From Vulcanimicrobium winogradskyi (GTDB lineage Bacteria; Vulcanimicrobiota; Vulcanimicrobiia; Vulcanimicrobiales; Vulcanimicrobiaceae), in assembly GCA_003134965.1 (NCBI GenBank), contig PLDA01000003.1, forward strand, positions 868,001 through 932,000: a stretch of 64,000 nt of DNA. The letters run 5' to 3'. Both the position numbers and the translations under genes were made by a program. Below the pieces are notes generated by a model. That model did no database searches. It saw only the letters and a program-made list of their open reading frames with translations, and was not told the origin of the DNA. Each line of letters starts with the position of its first letter. The first letter of the stretch is position 1. This document shows, one piece after another, positions 24,590-33,829 of this stretch.

Positions 24590-27034
24590 ATGTTCAGCCG
24601 TGCTCGCGGCGGGCCGCTCCGTGCGCTCGCCCTCGTTCTCAGTTTCGTCCTCGCTTGTGCGACCGGCGCACTCGCCCAAACCCGCACCGCGGTCCTCGCC
24701 GGCATCGTGACGGCCGCGGACAAGCCCGTCGCCGGTGCGGCGGTGACCGCCACCGGCTCCAACCTCACCCTGCGTGCGCGGACCGACGCGCGCGGCGTCT
24801 TTACCATCCCCGCCGTGCCGATCGGCAGTTACGACGTCGAGATCGTCGCACCGCAGGGCCGCGCGGCGCTGAGGGTCGACGTCAGCGGTCCGGGCGCGAA
24901 CCTTACCGTCGCGCTCTCACAGCTCAAGGAGATCGGCCGCACCGCGGTCACCACGCGTCCGCCGGTGCGCGGATCCGGAACCGATCTCAGCCTCAATGCC
25001 GAGGCGCTCACCCGCTCGCCGGCCGCCGGCAGCCTGCCGAACCTCTTGATCCAGCTCCCCGGCGCCGCGCGCGGCGCGAACGGCGTGGTCCACATCAACG
25101 GCGATCACGGCGACATCAACTACATCGTCGACGGCGTGCAGATCCCGCAGGAGCTCAACCGCGTCGTCGGCAGCGAGTTCGACCCGAACGACATCGCGTT
25201 CGTCGAGGCGCTGCAGGGCGCGTACCCGGCGCAGTACGGCGAGCGGTTCGCCTCGGTGATCAACATCAACACGCGCAACGGCTCCGGCCCGCCGGGCTTC
25301 ATCGGAGACCTCGACGCCGGCTCGTACGGAAACGTCGACACGACGCTGGGCTACCACACGAACCTCGGCCGGGGAGCGTTGGTCGCAGCGTTCCGGAACC
25401 AGCGCGGCAACCGCGGTCTCGATCCGCCGAACTTCGACTCGCCGCACGACGCGTTCAGCGACGCCAACCAGTTCCTGCGCTACACGCTGCCGGCCGGTCC
25501 GAACTTCCTCAACCTCACCGTCAGCCGCTCGTTCCAGACCTACCAGATCCCGAACGACGTCGCGAACGGCCAGCCGGCGAGTACCGACGACGTCGAGACC
25601 CAAGAAGATCTTTTCGGCTCGCTGCAGTTCCGGCACCCGATCGGCGACCACGGCTCCCTCTCGTTCGGCCCGTCGTACAAGCGCTCGCGAATCCGCGACT
25701 TCGGCGACCCGTCGAACGACTTCACCTTCGGCCGGGCGCTCAATCCGGGCGCGCCCGGCGACTGCGCAAACGCGCTCGCCTCAACGGGCCCGGTCGTCGG
25801 CGGCATCGTCACCAATCCGCAGGCGAATCCCGCAGTTCAGTACACGAACACGACGTGCGGGTTCTCGCTCAACGGTGACCGGATCGCGATCGACCTCGGC
25901 GGCAACCTCGACTACGAGAACCGGAGTGCGAAGCACGATCTCGCCTTCGGCGGTCTCTATAACGCGACGAACATCGCCAAGACGTACGGCGTGACGCTGC
26001 AGCCCGGGAACTTCCTGGCGCCGATCTTCACCCCCGCCACGCCGGACGCGCCGTTCACCGTCGTCGACGCGGCGCCCAACGTGGGCCACCTGGCTGCATT
26101 CTATCTGCAGGACAGCTGGAAGATGGGCCCCGCCTGGCAACTCGACTACGGCGTGCGCGGAGATTCGTTCACCGTCTCGTCGACGCAGTTCTCGACGGGA
26201 TTCGGCCAGCTCAGCCCGAGGGTGAAGCTGACGCGGTTCTTCGGCGCGCGCAACAGCGTCTACGCGTACTACGGCCGCTTCTTCACGCCGTTCTCGCTCG
26301 AGAACGTCTCGCCGCTCGCGGCGTACACGCTGAACCTGCCGTTGCAGACCACCATCGCGCAATTCGACCTCAAGCCGCAGCGCGACTCGGTCTACGAGAT
26401 CGGCGGACACTTCGCGCTCGGGCGCGGCGATCTCGGCGTTCGGATCATGCAGAAGAACGCGACCGACCTGATCGACGACACGCAGGTCGGGGTGACCAAC
26501 CTCCACCAGGACATCAACTTCAGTCAGGGGCGTATCGCGACGCAGACCGCGTACTACCAAGTCGGCTTGGCGCGAGCCGGGCGGTTCTACGCCGCGCTGA
26601 CGCACACGTACTCCGTCAACAGGGGCTGCGAGACGCAGTTGCTCGCGCCGTGCTTCAGCACCGGGTCCGATTGGTTTCCGGCCGATCACGACCAGCGCGT
26701 CGACGTCACCTCGGGTCTGGTGACCAACGATCGGCACGGGGGCTGGTTCTCGGTCGACGCTGAGTACGGCAGCGGGCTGTCGTCAGCGCTGAATCCGAAC
26801 GGCGGCATCAGTTGCGGCGGCATCGACGGCAACAGCGGCGGGCCGTGCAAACGTACCCCGCATCTGACGTTCGACGCCGAGAAGGGGATCGCGCTGCACG
26901 GCGGGATGGCGCTGACGCTGCGCGTGCGCAACCTCCTCAACGACCGGTACTACGTGACCTTCGCAAACGCGCAGGGCGATCACTACGCGCCGCCGCGCAC
27001 GTTCGACGTGGGGCTGCGGCTGAATACGAAGTAG
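24590..27034 (+). CDS. TonB-dependent receptor with carboxypeptidase-like regulatory domain
   Basis: An 814-residue outer-membrane receptor. A signal peptide (about residues 1-30, ending ATGALAQ) is followed by a CarboxypepD_reg domain (AVLAGIVTAADKPVAGAAVT, then GVFTIPAVPIGSYDVEI). A plug domain follows (LPNLLIQLPGAARGANGVV, then INYIVDGVQIPQELNRVVGS), then a 22-strand-type barrel with alternating aromatic strands, ending in a final strand without a C-terminal Phe (DVGLRLNTK). Such receptors import siderophores, vitamins or oligosaccharides; the ligand is not evident. The start is ATG 24590 with GAAGGG upstream. No TonB/ExbBD genes lie nearby. Confidence 0.88.
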   Translation: MFSRARGGPLRALALVLSFVLACATGALAQTRTAVLAGIVTAADKPVAGAAVTATGSNLTLRARTDARGVFTIPAVPIGSYDVEIVAPQGRAALRVDVSGPGANLTVALSQLKEIGRTAVTTRPPVRGSGTDLSLNAEALTRSPAAGSLPNLLIQLPGAARGANGVVHINGDHGDINYIVDGVQIPQELNRVVGSEFDPNDIAFVEALQGAYPAQYGERFASVININTRNGSGPPGFIGDLDAGSYGNVDTTLGYHTNLGRGALVAAFRNQRGNRGLDPPNFDSPHDAFSDANQFLRYTLPAGPNFLNLTVSRSFQTYQIPNDVANGQPASTDDVETQEDLFGSLQFRHPIGDHGSLSFGPSYKRSRIRDFGDPSNDFTFGRALNPGAPGDCANALASTGPVVGGIVTNPQANPAVQYTNTTCGFSLNGDRIAIDLGGNLDYENRSAKHDLAFGGLYNATNIAKTYGVTLQPGNFLAPIFTPATPDAPFTVVDAAPNVGHLAAFYLQDSWKMGPAWQLDYGVRGDSFTVSSTQFSTGFGQLSPRVKLTRFFGARNSVYAYYGRFFTPFSLENVSPLAAYTLNLPLQTTIAQFDLKPQRDSVYEIGGHFALGRGDLGVRIMQKNATDLIDDTQVGVTNLHQDINFSQGRIATQTAYYQVGLARAGRFYAALTHTYSVNRGCETQLLAPCFSTGSDWFPADHDQRVDVTSGLVTNDRHGGWFSVDAEYGSGLSSALNPNGGISCGGIDGNSGGPCKRTPHLTFDAEKGIALHGGMALTLRVRNLLNDRYYVTFANAQGDHYAPPRTFDVGLRLNTK

Positions 27035-27037
27035 CGA

Positions 27038-27442
27038 TCAGGCGGCCGGTTTGCGCGCCGTGACGGGGAGCGTCGCGCGAATCACCGTCCCGCCGCCTTC
27101 GGCGTCGCCGACGGCGACGTTGTGGGCGAGCAGTTCGACGATTCCGAGTCCGCGGCCGGATTCGGCGAGCGGATCGCGTCGCGGCGGCCACGGCACCACG
27201 TTCAGGCCGGGGCCATGGTCGCGCACGACCAGCACCGGCCGGCCGCTTCCGTTCATCTCGAGGTGAACCTCGACCGCGCCCTTTGCGTAGCGCACGGTGT
27301 TGGCGACGAGCTCGCCGTAGATCAGCTCGGCGGCATCGACGCCGGAGGGCGGCTCGGCCAGCGAGACGAGGCAGTCGCGGAAAGCGCGGCGTTGCCGGAG
27401 CACCTGCTCCGCCTCGGCCTCGACTCGCCACACGATGCTCAC
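27038..27442 (-). CDS. HATPase_c_2-type anti-sigma/serine kinase-like protein
   Basis: A 134-residue single GHKL ATPase domain of the RsbW/SpoIIAB type. N box ELVANTVRYAKG, G1 box VRDHGPGL and G2 box SGRGLGIVELLA are all intact, so ATP binding is expected. Such proteins phosphorylate anti-anti-sigma factors and hold sigma factors. No STAS-domain partner is adjacent; the nearest regulatory gene is the PAS-GGDEF-EAL protein upstream on the same strand. The start is GTG 27440-27442. The stop is three bases from the convergent TonB-receptor stop. Confidence 0.82.
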   Translation of the reverse strand: MSIVWRVEAEAEQVLRQRRAFRDCLVSLAEPPSGVDAAELIYGELVANTVRYAKGAVEVHLEMNGSGRPVLVVRDHGPGLNVVPWPPRRDPLAESGRGLGIVELLAHNVAVGDAEGGGTVIRATLPVTARKPAA

Positions 27443-27521
27443 CGGATGCTACCTCCTCTTCCGAATCGTATGATACCGGTCACATCGGGCGGCGTCAGTC
27501 CTCGGATCAGGGGGTTTCGCG

Positions 27522-29624
27522 TCATGCCCCACGCTCCAGCAGCAAGCGCTCCGCACGCGGAGCGAGCGCTTCTTCGAGAGCGCGCGCCGCCATCGGCGCG
27601 CCGAAATGAAATCCTTGCACCTCGTCACAGCCAAGCGACGCGACGAACGCCAGCTGCTCCTCGGTTTCGATCCCTTCCGCGGTGACGTGCAGACCGAGCG
27701 TCTTCGCGACCGCGACGATCGAACCGACGATCGCTTGATCGTATGCGTCGTCGGCGACGTCGCGAATAAACGCCCGGTCGATCTTGAGCGCGGTGATCGG
27801 CAAGCGCTTCAGGTACGCGAGCGAGCTGTAGCCGACTCCGAAATCGTCGATCGCGACCTCCACGCCGAGCGCGCAGATCCGCCGCAGTGCGGGGAGCACG
27901 GTGTCGTCGAGCAGCACGTGCTCGGTGACCTCGACCGACAGCGCGCAGGCGGGAAGGCCGTGCTCGGCGAGCATCGCCTCGACGACCTCGGGCAGGTCGG
28001 GCTCGCGCAGGTCGCGCGGCGAGAAGTTGACGGCGACACGGAAGTCGGGCTGGTACGCGCGCACGCGCGCCGCGGTGACGCAGGCCTCGCGCAGCACCCA
28101 GCGGTCGACCGCGACGATCGCCCCGCTCTCCTCGGCGATCGGGATGAAGACGCCGGGGGCGACGACACCGCGCACGCGATGATTCCAGCGCACGAGTGCC
28201 TCGCAGCCGACGATCCGGCGCGTTGCGAGATCGACGACCGGCTGGTACAACAGCTCGAGCTCGTCGCGGAAGATCGCGTGGCGGAGATCGTTCTCCAGGA
28301 TGAGCCGTTCGCCGGCCGCCGCCTCCATCGAGTGGTCGTAGAGCGCGCAGCGGTTTCCGCCCAGCGCCTTGGCGCGGTACATCGCGGCGTCGGCGTGGGC
28401 GACGATCGCCTCGGCGTCGCGGCCGTGATCGGGGAAGATCGCCGCGCCGACGCTGGCGTTGACGAACAGGTCCCGGCCACCGGCCGGCACCGGCAGCGCG
28501 AGCGCACGCACGAGCCGCAGCGCGACGCTCTCCGCCTCGCCCGCGTGAACGACGCGCGGCAGCAGGATGATGAACTCATCGCCGCCCGGCCGTGCGATGA
28601 CGTCGCCGGCACGCAGCGTCTCCTGGAAGCGCACCGCGACCTCGCGCAGCACCTGGTCGCCGGTCCCGTGCCCCAGCGTGTCGTTGATCGTCTTGAAGCG
28701 GTCGAGATCGACGAACAGCACCGCGAAGCGGCGGTCGTCCCGGCGCGCGTCCGCGATCGTCTCGTCGATGCGCTGGTCGAGTGAGAGCCGGTTCGGGAGG
28801 CCGGTCAGGCGATCGCGATGCGCGCTGTCGAAGAGTTCCTGCTGCGTGCGCTTGAGCTCGGTGATATCGAGCGAGACGCCGACCGCACCGACGACCTCAC
28901 CGGCGCCGTCGCGCAGCGGCTCCACGTGATGACGCAGCCAGCGTTCGCCGCGCGCCGTTTCGGCACGCACCGTTATCCCACGGGCAACGTCTTGCAGCAC
29001 GTGCTCCGCGATCAACGCGCCGGAGGACTGGTCGATGAGCTGCTCCGCGCGCAGTCCGAGCTGATCGAGCGCACCGCCCGCGATCGAGGTGAAGCGGGCC
29101 TCGCGGTCCGCCGTCCACAGCACGGCGTCGACGTTTTGCGTGACCAGTCGCAGGCGCTGCTCGTTGTCGCGCATCCGCGCTTCGTAGCGTGCCCGTTCGC
29201 TCACATCGCGCAGCGAGACGATCACGTCGCGGCCGGCCGGCCTGACGCGGACCTCGACGGTCGCACCCGAGGCTGCCGAGACGTGCAGCTTGCGCACGGT
29301 CTCGCCCGTGCGGCGCGCGTAGCGGACGTCGGGGCCCATGTCGGAGACCAGCGGATCGACGATCTCTTCGAGCCCGCAGCCGAGCAGCGCGGCGGCGCTC
29401 GTTCCGAGCAGCCGCTCCGCCTCCGGGTTGAGGTGCCCGATGCGCAAGTCTTCATCGACGACGTACACACCGTCCGCGACCGCCTGCAGCACGTGGACAT
29501 GCCGCTCGATCGCCTCGTCGCGGTTGCGCCGCAGGCGTGTGGCGGCGGTGCGCAATCGAACGACGTACGCGACGAGACCGACCACCGCGGTGATCGCGAA
29601 ACCCAGTAGCACGTAGGCGATCAT
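27522..29624 (-). CDS. Membrane-anchored PAS-PAS-GGDEF-EAL c-di-GMP protein
   Basis: A 700-residue protein. One transmembrane segment (residues 1-22) is followed by two PAS domains (about 40-145 and 150-258; the second ends SLDITELKRTQQELFDSAHR). Next comes a GGDEF domain with the intact motif at 347-351 and an RxxD inhibitory site (R338-D341) five residues before it. Last is an EAL domain (EALVRWNH from 475, then NFSPRDL, DDFGVGYSSLAYLKRLP and KIDRAFI). Both synthetic and hydrolytic motifs look intact, so the protein may be bifunctional. What the PAS domains sense is unknown. Confidence 0.9.
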   Translation of the reverse strand: MIAYVLLGFAITAVVGLVAYVVRLRTAATRLRRNRDEAIERHVHVLQAVADGVYVVDEDLRIGHLNPEAERLLGTSAAALLGCGLEEIVDPLVSDMGPDVRYARRTGETVRKLHVSAASGATVEVRVRPAGRDVIVSLRDVSERARYEARMRDNEQRLRLVTQNVDAVLWTADREARFTSIAGGALDQLGLRAEQLIDQSSGALIAEHVLQDVARGITVRAETARGERWLRHHVEPLRDGAGEVVGAVGVSLDITELKRTQQELFDSAHRDRLTGLPNRLSLDQRIDETIADARRDDRRFAVLFVDLDRFKTINDTLGHGTGDQVLREVAVRFQETLRAGDVIARPGGDEFIILLPRVVHAGEAESVALRLVRALALPVPAGGRDLFVNASVGAAIFPDHGRDAEAIVAHADAAMYRAKALGGNRCALYDHSMEAAAGERLILENDLRHAIFRDELELLYQPVVDLATRRIVGCEALVRWNHRVRGVVAPGVFIPIAEESGAIVAVDRWVLREACVTAARVRAYQPDFRVAVNFSPRDLREPDLPEVVEAMLAEHGLPACALSVEVTEHVLLDDTVLPALRRICALGVEVAIDDFGVGYSSLAYLKRLPITALKIDRAFIRDVADDAYDQAIVGSIVAVAKTLGLHVTAEGIETEEQLAFVASLGCDEVQGFHFGAPMAARALEEALAPRAERLLLERGA

Positions 29625-29783
29625 GCGAAGTTCATCCGTGAACCGACCGATGGCGCAGAAGCAGCGCGTCGTACGAAATCCAAACGCACGACGAACCGGT
29701 GAGACGTCCTCAATCTTGCTTGCGCGAATCCGGCGGACGTCTATCGGACCCGCGATACCGTGACTATCGGTCGAATTTCACGG

Positions 29784-29819
29784 TTTCGTAAACTTTTGGT
29801 GTGTTAAGATTCCGTAAAC
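29784..29819 (-). promoter_or_regulatory. Paired GTTTACGRAA direct repeats in an AT-rich spacer
   Basis: On the minus strand GTTTACGGAA (29810-29819) and GTTTACGAAA (29784-29793) are repeated 26 bases apart inside the only AT-rich patch of the 213-base gap upstream of the PAS-GGDEF-EAL gene. They are candidate binding sites for an unknown regulator. Confidence 0.35.
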
Positions 29820-29837
29820 CGCACCGCGCGCGCGGCG

Positions 29838-31118
29838 CTATCCGGCCCGACCGAGGAGCGTCAGCGTCCCAAACCAGAGGCCGAGACCGACGCAGACGAT
29901 CCCGACGCCGACCCCCACGATGTTGCCCAACCGCGAGTTCACGCGGTCGCCGAGAATCTTCTTGTCGTTCGAGAGGACGAGCAGAAAGCCGAGCACGATC
30001 GGCAGCACGAAGGCGTTGAAGGCCATGACCCAGACCGTGATGCGGATCAGCGGCAGGTTGGGGATCAGCACGAATCCGGCCGCGACGATGACCATCGCGG
30101 CATACATGCCGTAGAAGCGCTTCGCGTCGTAACAGGCGGCGTTCAGCGAACAGCGCCACGCGAACGCTTCCCCGAACGCCCACGCCGAAGCGAGCGAGAC
30201 GACCAGCGCGCCGAGCAGCGCCGCCCCGAGCAGTCCGGCCCCGAACGCGATCCCGGCCAGCTTCGAACCGGTCAGCGGCACGAGCGCGAGCGCCGCATGG
30301 GCAGCGTCGGTGACGCTGATGTGATGGACGAAAAGCGTCGCCGCGCAGGTCACGACGACGGCGATCATGATGACCTGGGTCAGCACCGAGCCGATCGCGG
30401 TGTCGATCCTGGCCAGCTTGAGATCCTTCGGCCGCAGCCCCTTGTCGACCGTCGCGGACTGCTGATAGAAGATCATCCACGGCATGATGACGGCGCCGAT
30501 GTTGCCGGCGACCAGCAGCAGGTAGTCGCGGTTGCCGAGCGGCTGGCTTCCGAACAGACCCTCGCGCACGAGCGCGCCCGGATCCGGGTGCGCGGCGAAG
30601 GCGGCCGGGATGAACAACAGCTCGAGCAGACACAGGCCGAGCGCGAAGACTTCGGCGCGCTTGTAGCGGCCGCTGAACGCGATCCCGATCAGGACGGTCG
30701 CCGACACGATCACCATCGGCGCGACCGGGAGCCCGAACACGAGCGCGGCGCCGGCGATTCCGATGAACTCGGTGACCAGCGCGGCGAGGTTGGTGATCAG
30801 CATTGTGCCGAGCGAGATCCACGTCCAGGCGAGGCCGTAGTTCTCGCGGATCAGCTGGGCGTGGCCCTTCCCGGTGACGGTGCCGAGCCGCACCGTCATC
30901 TCCTGGACGACGAACAGCGGCACGATCAGCAGCACCTGCAACAGGACGAGCTTCATCCCGAACTGCGCGCCGGACGTCGCGGCGGTCGTGATGCTGCCGG
31001 CCTCGGTGTCGGCGAACGCGACGATCAGGCCGGGACCGGCGACGGCGAGGTACCGCCACAACGGGTTCCGGCGCCGTGGTACGTCGATGGTTTGTGGAGT
31101 GGCGTGAACCGCGGACAT
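29838..31118 (-). CDS. NRAMP-family divalent metal transporter with variant metal motifs
   Basis: A 426-residue protein with about eleven transmembrane segments. The family frame is clear: RYLAVAGPGLIVAFADTEAG in TM1 and GNIGAVIMPWMIFYQQSA in TM6. Canonical MntH/NRAMP proteins have D-P-G-N in TM1 and M-P-H in TM6; here the residues are D-T-E-A-G and M-P-W. Metal choice may therefore differ from Mn/Fe, possibly as in the NRAMP-related magnesium transporters, but this is inference. The start is ATG 31118 behind CCGGAG. A DtxR-like dyad is 16 bases upstream. Confidence 0.82.
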   Translation of the reverse strand: MSAVHATPQTIDVPRRRNPLWRYLAVAGPGLIVAFADTEAGSITTAATSGAQFGMKLVLLQVLLIVPLFVVQEMTVRLGTVTGKGHAQLIRENYGLAWTWISLGTMLITNLAALVTEFIGIAGAALVFGLPVAPMVIVSATVLIGIAFSGRYKRAEVFALGLCLLELLFIPAAFAAHPDPGALVREGLFGSQPLGNRDYLLLVAGNIGAVIMPWMIFYQQSATVDKGLRPKDLKLARIDTAIGSVLTQVIMIAVVVTCAATLFVHHISVTDAAHAALALVPLTGSKLAGIAFGAGLLGAALLGALVVSLASAWAFGEAFAWRCSLNAACYDAKRFYGMYAAMVIVAAGFVLIPNLPLIRITVWVMAFNAFVLPIVLGFLLVLSNDKKILGDRVNSRLGNIVGVGVGIVCVGLGLWFGTLTLLGRAG

Positions 31119-31134
31119 CTCGCTCCGGAGGCTG

Positions 31135-31148
31135 TGAGGTACGCCTAA
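31135..31148 (-). promoter_or_regulatory. DtxR/MntR-like operator candidate upstream of the NRAMP gene
   Basis: On the minus strand TTAGGCGTACCTCA is an inverted repeat with one mismatch (TTAGG-CGTA-CCTcA) resembling half-sites of DtxR/IdeR/MntR operators. It lies between the NRAMP start and its expected promoter. No metalloregulator gene is in the window. Confidence 0.35.
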
Positions 31149-31272
31149 CAACTATGCGAGGCGCACCAAAGTTCCTCCGAGGCTCGTCCTGCCGTCCTGC
31201 CGTCCTGCGGGGGAGGGGCGCCTGCTCTGATCAGTAAACGAAGCCGTCTTCCGCGAATCAGGGGGTGCTTCC

Positions 31273-31842
31273 GTGGCCATGATGACGCCCGAACAATGGA
31301 CGGCCGAGGTGCGCCGCCGGATCGCGATCAACGAGGGCTGCCGGCTGCGCATGTATCTCGACACGATGAAGATCCCGACGATCGCGTACGGGCTCAACCT
31401 CACGATCGGGAGCGCGCGGACCGTGCTCAAGAACGCCGGCGTGACCGATATCGACGGCGTGATCGCCGGCCGCACCGCGCTGACGCAGGCGCAGGCCGAC
31501 AGCACGTTCGACCAGATGCTGCCGAACTACATCAACGAGGCTCGCGGCACTCTGAATCCCAATGTGTTCGACAAGCTCAACGATGCGCGGCGCTTCGTCG
31601 TGGTCGACATGGTCTACAATCTCGGCACGGCGGGGTTCATGGGGTTTCCGTCGGCACGGCGCGCGATCGACAACGCCGTCGCGGCAACCGATCAGACAAC
31701 CGCCCACGCGCAGTACGAAGAGGCGGCCAACCAGATGGTCAGCTCGGCGTGGTACGGACAAGTCGGGAACCGGGCCAAGCGCGACGTCGCGATGATGCGC
31801 AACGGCGCCTGGGTCGATCCGAACGGCGACGGCTCGCGCTGA
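31273..31842 (+). CDS. T4-type lysozyme (GH24)
   Basis: A 189-residue muramidase of phage T4 lysozyme type. The catalytic triad is spaced exactly as in T4 (E11, D20, T26): here E21, D30 and T36 in NEGCRLRMYLDTMKIPTIAY. Also conserved are FVVVDMVYNLG and AWYGQVGNRAKRD near the C-terminus. No signal peptide is present, so release would need a holin, lysis or another route. Start GTG 31273, or ATG 31279/31282. The next gene encodes a secreted protein 49 bases away. No other phage genes are nearby, so this may be a domesticated gene or part of an antibacterial or cell-wall module. Confidence 0.85.
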   Translation: MAMMTPEQWTAEVRRRIAINEGCRLRMYLDTMKIPTIAYGLNLTIGSARTVLKNAGVTDIDGVIAGRTALTQAQADSTFDQMLPNYINEARGTLNPNVFDKLNDARRFVVVDMVYNLGTAGFMGFPSARRAIDNAVAATDQTTAHAQYEEAANQMVSSAWYGQVGNRAKRDVAMMRNGAWVDPNGDGSR

Positions 31843-31891
31843 ACCGCTCGCACTGCACGGAACGCGCGGCGGGGCGTCGAAGCAGGACTTC

Positions 31892-32671
31892 GTGCTCGCC
31901 ATCGTCGCGCTCGGCGCGCTTCTCCTCGGCCTGGTGTCGCCGCCGCCGGCCCCGCAACCGACGCCGACCAACCCCTTCAACCTGAACCCGATCCCGGCGC
32001 CCTCCAACCTGCCGGTCATCGGTAGGACGCGGGCCAAGCCGGTGTGCTCGGCGATCCGGCGGGCGGTCGCCCCGGCCGTCGCGGCGGCGATGAAGAACGA
32101 CGCGACGTTCGGCGTCATGCGCAAGACGATCTTCGACTACGTCATCAAGGACTCCGAAGAGGCACGCGATCTGCACCTGATGCAGATGGACCGCCAGGTC
32201 GACGGAATGGTCAAGAACGTCGACACGATCGAGGAAGCCCTGAAGTCGTCCGTGCTCGACATCCCCGCAACGGCCAAACCCGAGGACGCGAAGATGCTGC
32301 GCGATCTGCGCCGCAGCCTCTCCGCCATCCTCACGGCGCAAAAGGCCGAGGTCAACACCATGAGCGGATTCGTCGAAACCGAGCGGATGCGGCGGTTCGG
32401 GCAGTTGAGCGAGAGCGAGTTGAACATGCAGCGCTCGAATCAGCCCAACGTCGCCAACGGCCCAGGCGGGACGATTCCGTCACCGATTCCGGTAAGCGGT
32501 TTCTTGCACGACACCGAGACCACGTTCAATTCGGCGCACCCCGCGATCGGGCACGGTCTCAATGAGGCCCACCTGCTCGACCGGGACCTCGGCGACATCG
32601 CCGCGGTCGTGGGCAAGTACGAGGAGGCAGCCTCAAAGGTGATCATCCCGGCGGCGAACAGCTGCAAATAG
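31892..32671 (+). CDS. Secreted or lipid-facing helical protein next to the lysozyme
   Basis: A 259-residue protein starting at GTG 31892. A short hydrophobic N-terminus (LAIVALGALLLGLV) is followed by a Pro/Asn-rich linker and a largely helical domain (for example DSEEARDLHLMQMDRQVDGM), with two Cys residues, one near residue 52 and one next to the C-terminus (AANSCK). No family recognised. The tight spacing with the GH24 gene suggests co-transcription; an accessory or protective role towards the lysozyme is only a guess. Confidence 0.6.
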   Translation: MLAIVALGALLLGLVSPPPAPQPTPTNPFNLNPIPAPSNLPVIGRTRAKPVCSAIRRAVAPAVAAAMKNDATFGVMRKTIFDYVIKDSEEARDLHLMQMDRQVDGMVKNVDTIEEALKSSVLDIPATAKPEDAKMLRDLRRSLSAILTAQKAEVNTMSGFVETERMRRFGQLSESELNMQRSNQPNVANGPGGTIPSPIPVSGFLHDTETTFNSAHPAIGHGLNEAHLLDRDLGDIAAVVGKYEEAASKVIIPAANSCK

Positions 32672-32729
32672 CACGTGCCGGCCTCCTGGCGAGGCCGGGC
32701 CTGCTTCCGGGCCGAAAGGCCTGAGCCCG

Positions 32730-33299
32730 ATGGGGGTTCCCCGCAAACCGATCGAGCCGCCCTCGGACGAAGCGTCGGCGTTTCTCGAGATGGCGATGGA
32801 CCAGTACGGTAAGGCGACGTACAACTTCGCCTACCGGCTGACGGGCAACGAGTCGGACGCCCGCGACCTCGCCCAGGACGCCTTCATCCGCGTCTACCGG
32901 GCCTGGCGGTCGTTCCAGCCGGGCACCTCGTTCCTGTCCTGGATCTACCGGATCGTCACGAACTTGTATCGGGATGAACTTCGGAGACGAAAAGGGCGTT
33001 TCCAGGAAGAGATCCCCGAAGACAACGCTCCGCAGGAGTACGGTGGGCAGCGGCCGATGGCCGTCGACCCCATCGAGGACTACGTGGCGGGACAGCTGGG
33101 GGAGCCGCTGGCGAAGGCCCTGGCCCAGCTCTCCCCGGAACAGCGCCAAGTCGTGGTTCTCGCCGACATCGAAGAGTACAGCTACCAAGAGATCGCCGAC
33201 ATCATGGGGTGTTCGATCGGAACCGTCCGGTCGCGACTCCACCGTGCGCGAGCTCTTCTCCGTCGGTTAGTGACTAGGGCGCAACAGGAAGAACGATGA
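32730..33299 (+). CDS. ECF-type RNA polymerase sigma factor (RpoE-like)
   Basis: A 189-residue sigma-70 family protein. Region 2 is YNFAYRLTGNESDARDLAQD then AFIRVYRAWRSF and FLSWIYRIVTNLYRD (core binding and -10 recognition). Region 4 is LSPEQRQVVVLADIEEYSYQ then EIADIMGCSIGTVRSRLHRA (-35 recognition). It heads a three-gene set with a zinc-type anti-sigma factor and an RseB-like protein, with ATGA overlap to the next gene, so it is probably an envelope-stress sigma factor. The start is ATG 32730. Confidence 0.93.
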   Translation: MGVPRKPIEPPSDEASAFLEMAMDQYGKATYNFAYRLTGNESDARDLAQDAFIRVYRAWRSFQPGTSFLSWIYRIVTNLYRDELRRRKGRFQEEIPEDNAPQEYGGQRPMAVDPIEDYVAGQLGEPLAKALAQLSPEQRQVVVLADIEEYSYQEIADIMGCSIGTVRSRLHRARALLRRLVTRAQQEER

Positions 33300-33829
33300 G
33301 TACCCCACACTACGACCGCGAAATTTTGACCGACTACCTCCACGGCGCGCTGAAACCCGATGCCGACGCCGCAGTTTTTGCGCACCTCGAAAGCTGCACG
33401 GCGTGCGAAGCCGTCCATGCCGAAGAAACCGCGCTCGGCGAAGCGCTGCGTTCCGCCGCACGCGCCGAGGAACTGGAGTTCCCGTCGCTGGTGAAGGCGC
33501 GCGTTTGGGACGCCCTCCGGCACGAGAAGCCGTCGTGGCTCGAGCGTCTGCGCGCGTGGGGTCCGAAGCTCGCCGTCCCGGTCGCCGCAGCGATCGCGCT
33601 CGGCGCGTATCTCGGGACGCCGGTCTGGCGCAATGCGACGCAGCCGGTCGGCATGACCGCGGCGTTCTATCTCGACGAGCACAACGCCGAGGCACAGCAG
33701 AACCCCTTCGGGCCCGGTATGACGCCGGCCGTGTACACCGAAAGTCAGGATCGCGGCTCGTCCGCCGCCGCGTACATCGATACCGCAGACGCCGCGACTC
33801 TCGACAGCGTCGACGGTGCGGTCCGCTAG
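33296..33829 (+). CDS. Membrane-bound anti-sigma factor with Zn-finger-like domain
   Basis: A 177-residue protein. The N-terminal domain holds the H-x3-C-x2-C signature of zinc anti-sigma factors (HLESCTACEAVHAEE, about residues 30-44). One transmembrane segment follows at about 97-115 (LAVPVAAAIALGAYLG), then a 65-residue extracytoplasmic tail. It overlaps the sigma gene by four bases. The tail overlaps the RseB-like gene by 14 bases, so all three are co-translated. By family it should bind and inhibit the preceding sigma factor. Confidence 0.87.
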   Translation: MSTPHYDREILTDYLHGALKPDADAAVFAHLESCTACEAVHAEETALGEALRSAARAEELEFPSLVKARVWDALRHEKPSWLERLRAWGPKLAVPVAAAIALGAYLGTPVWRNATQPVGMTAAFYLDEHNAEAQQNPFGPGMTPAVYTESQDRGSSAAAYIDTADAATLDSVDGAVR

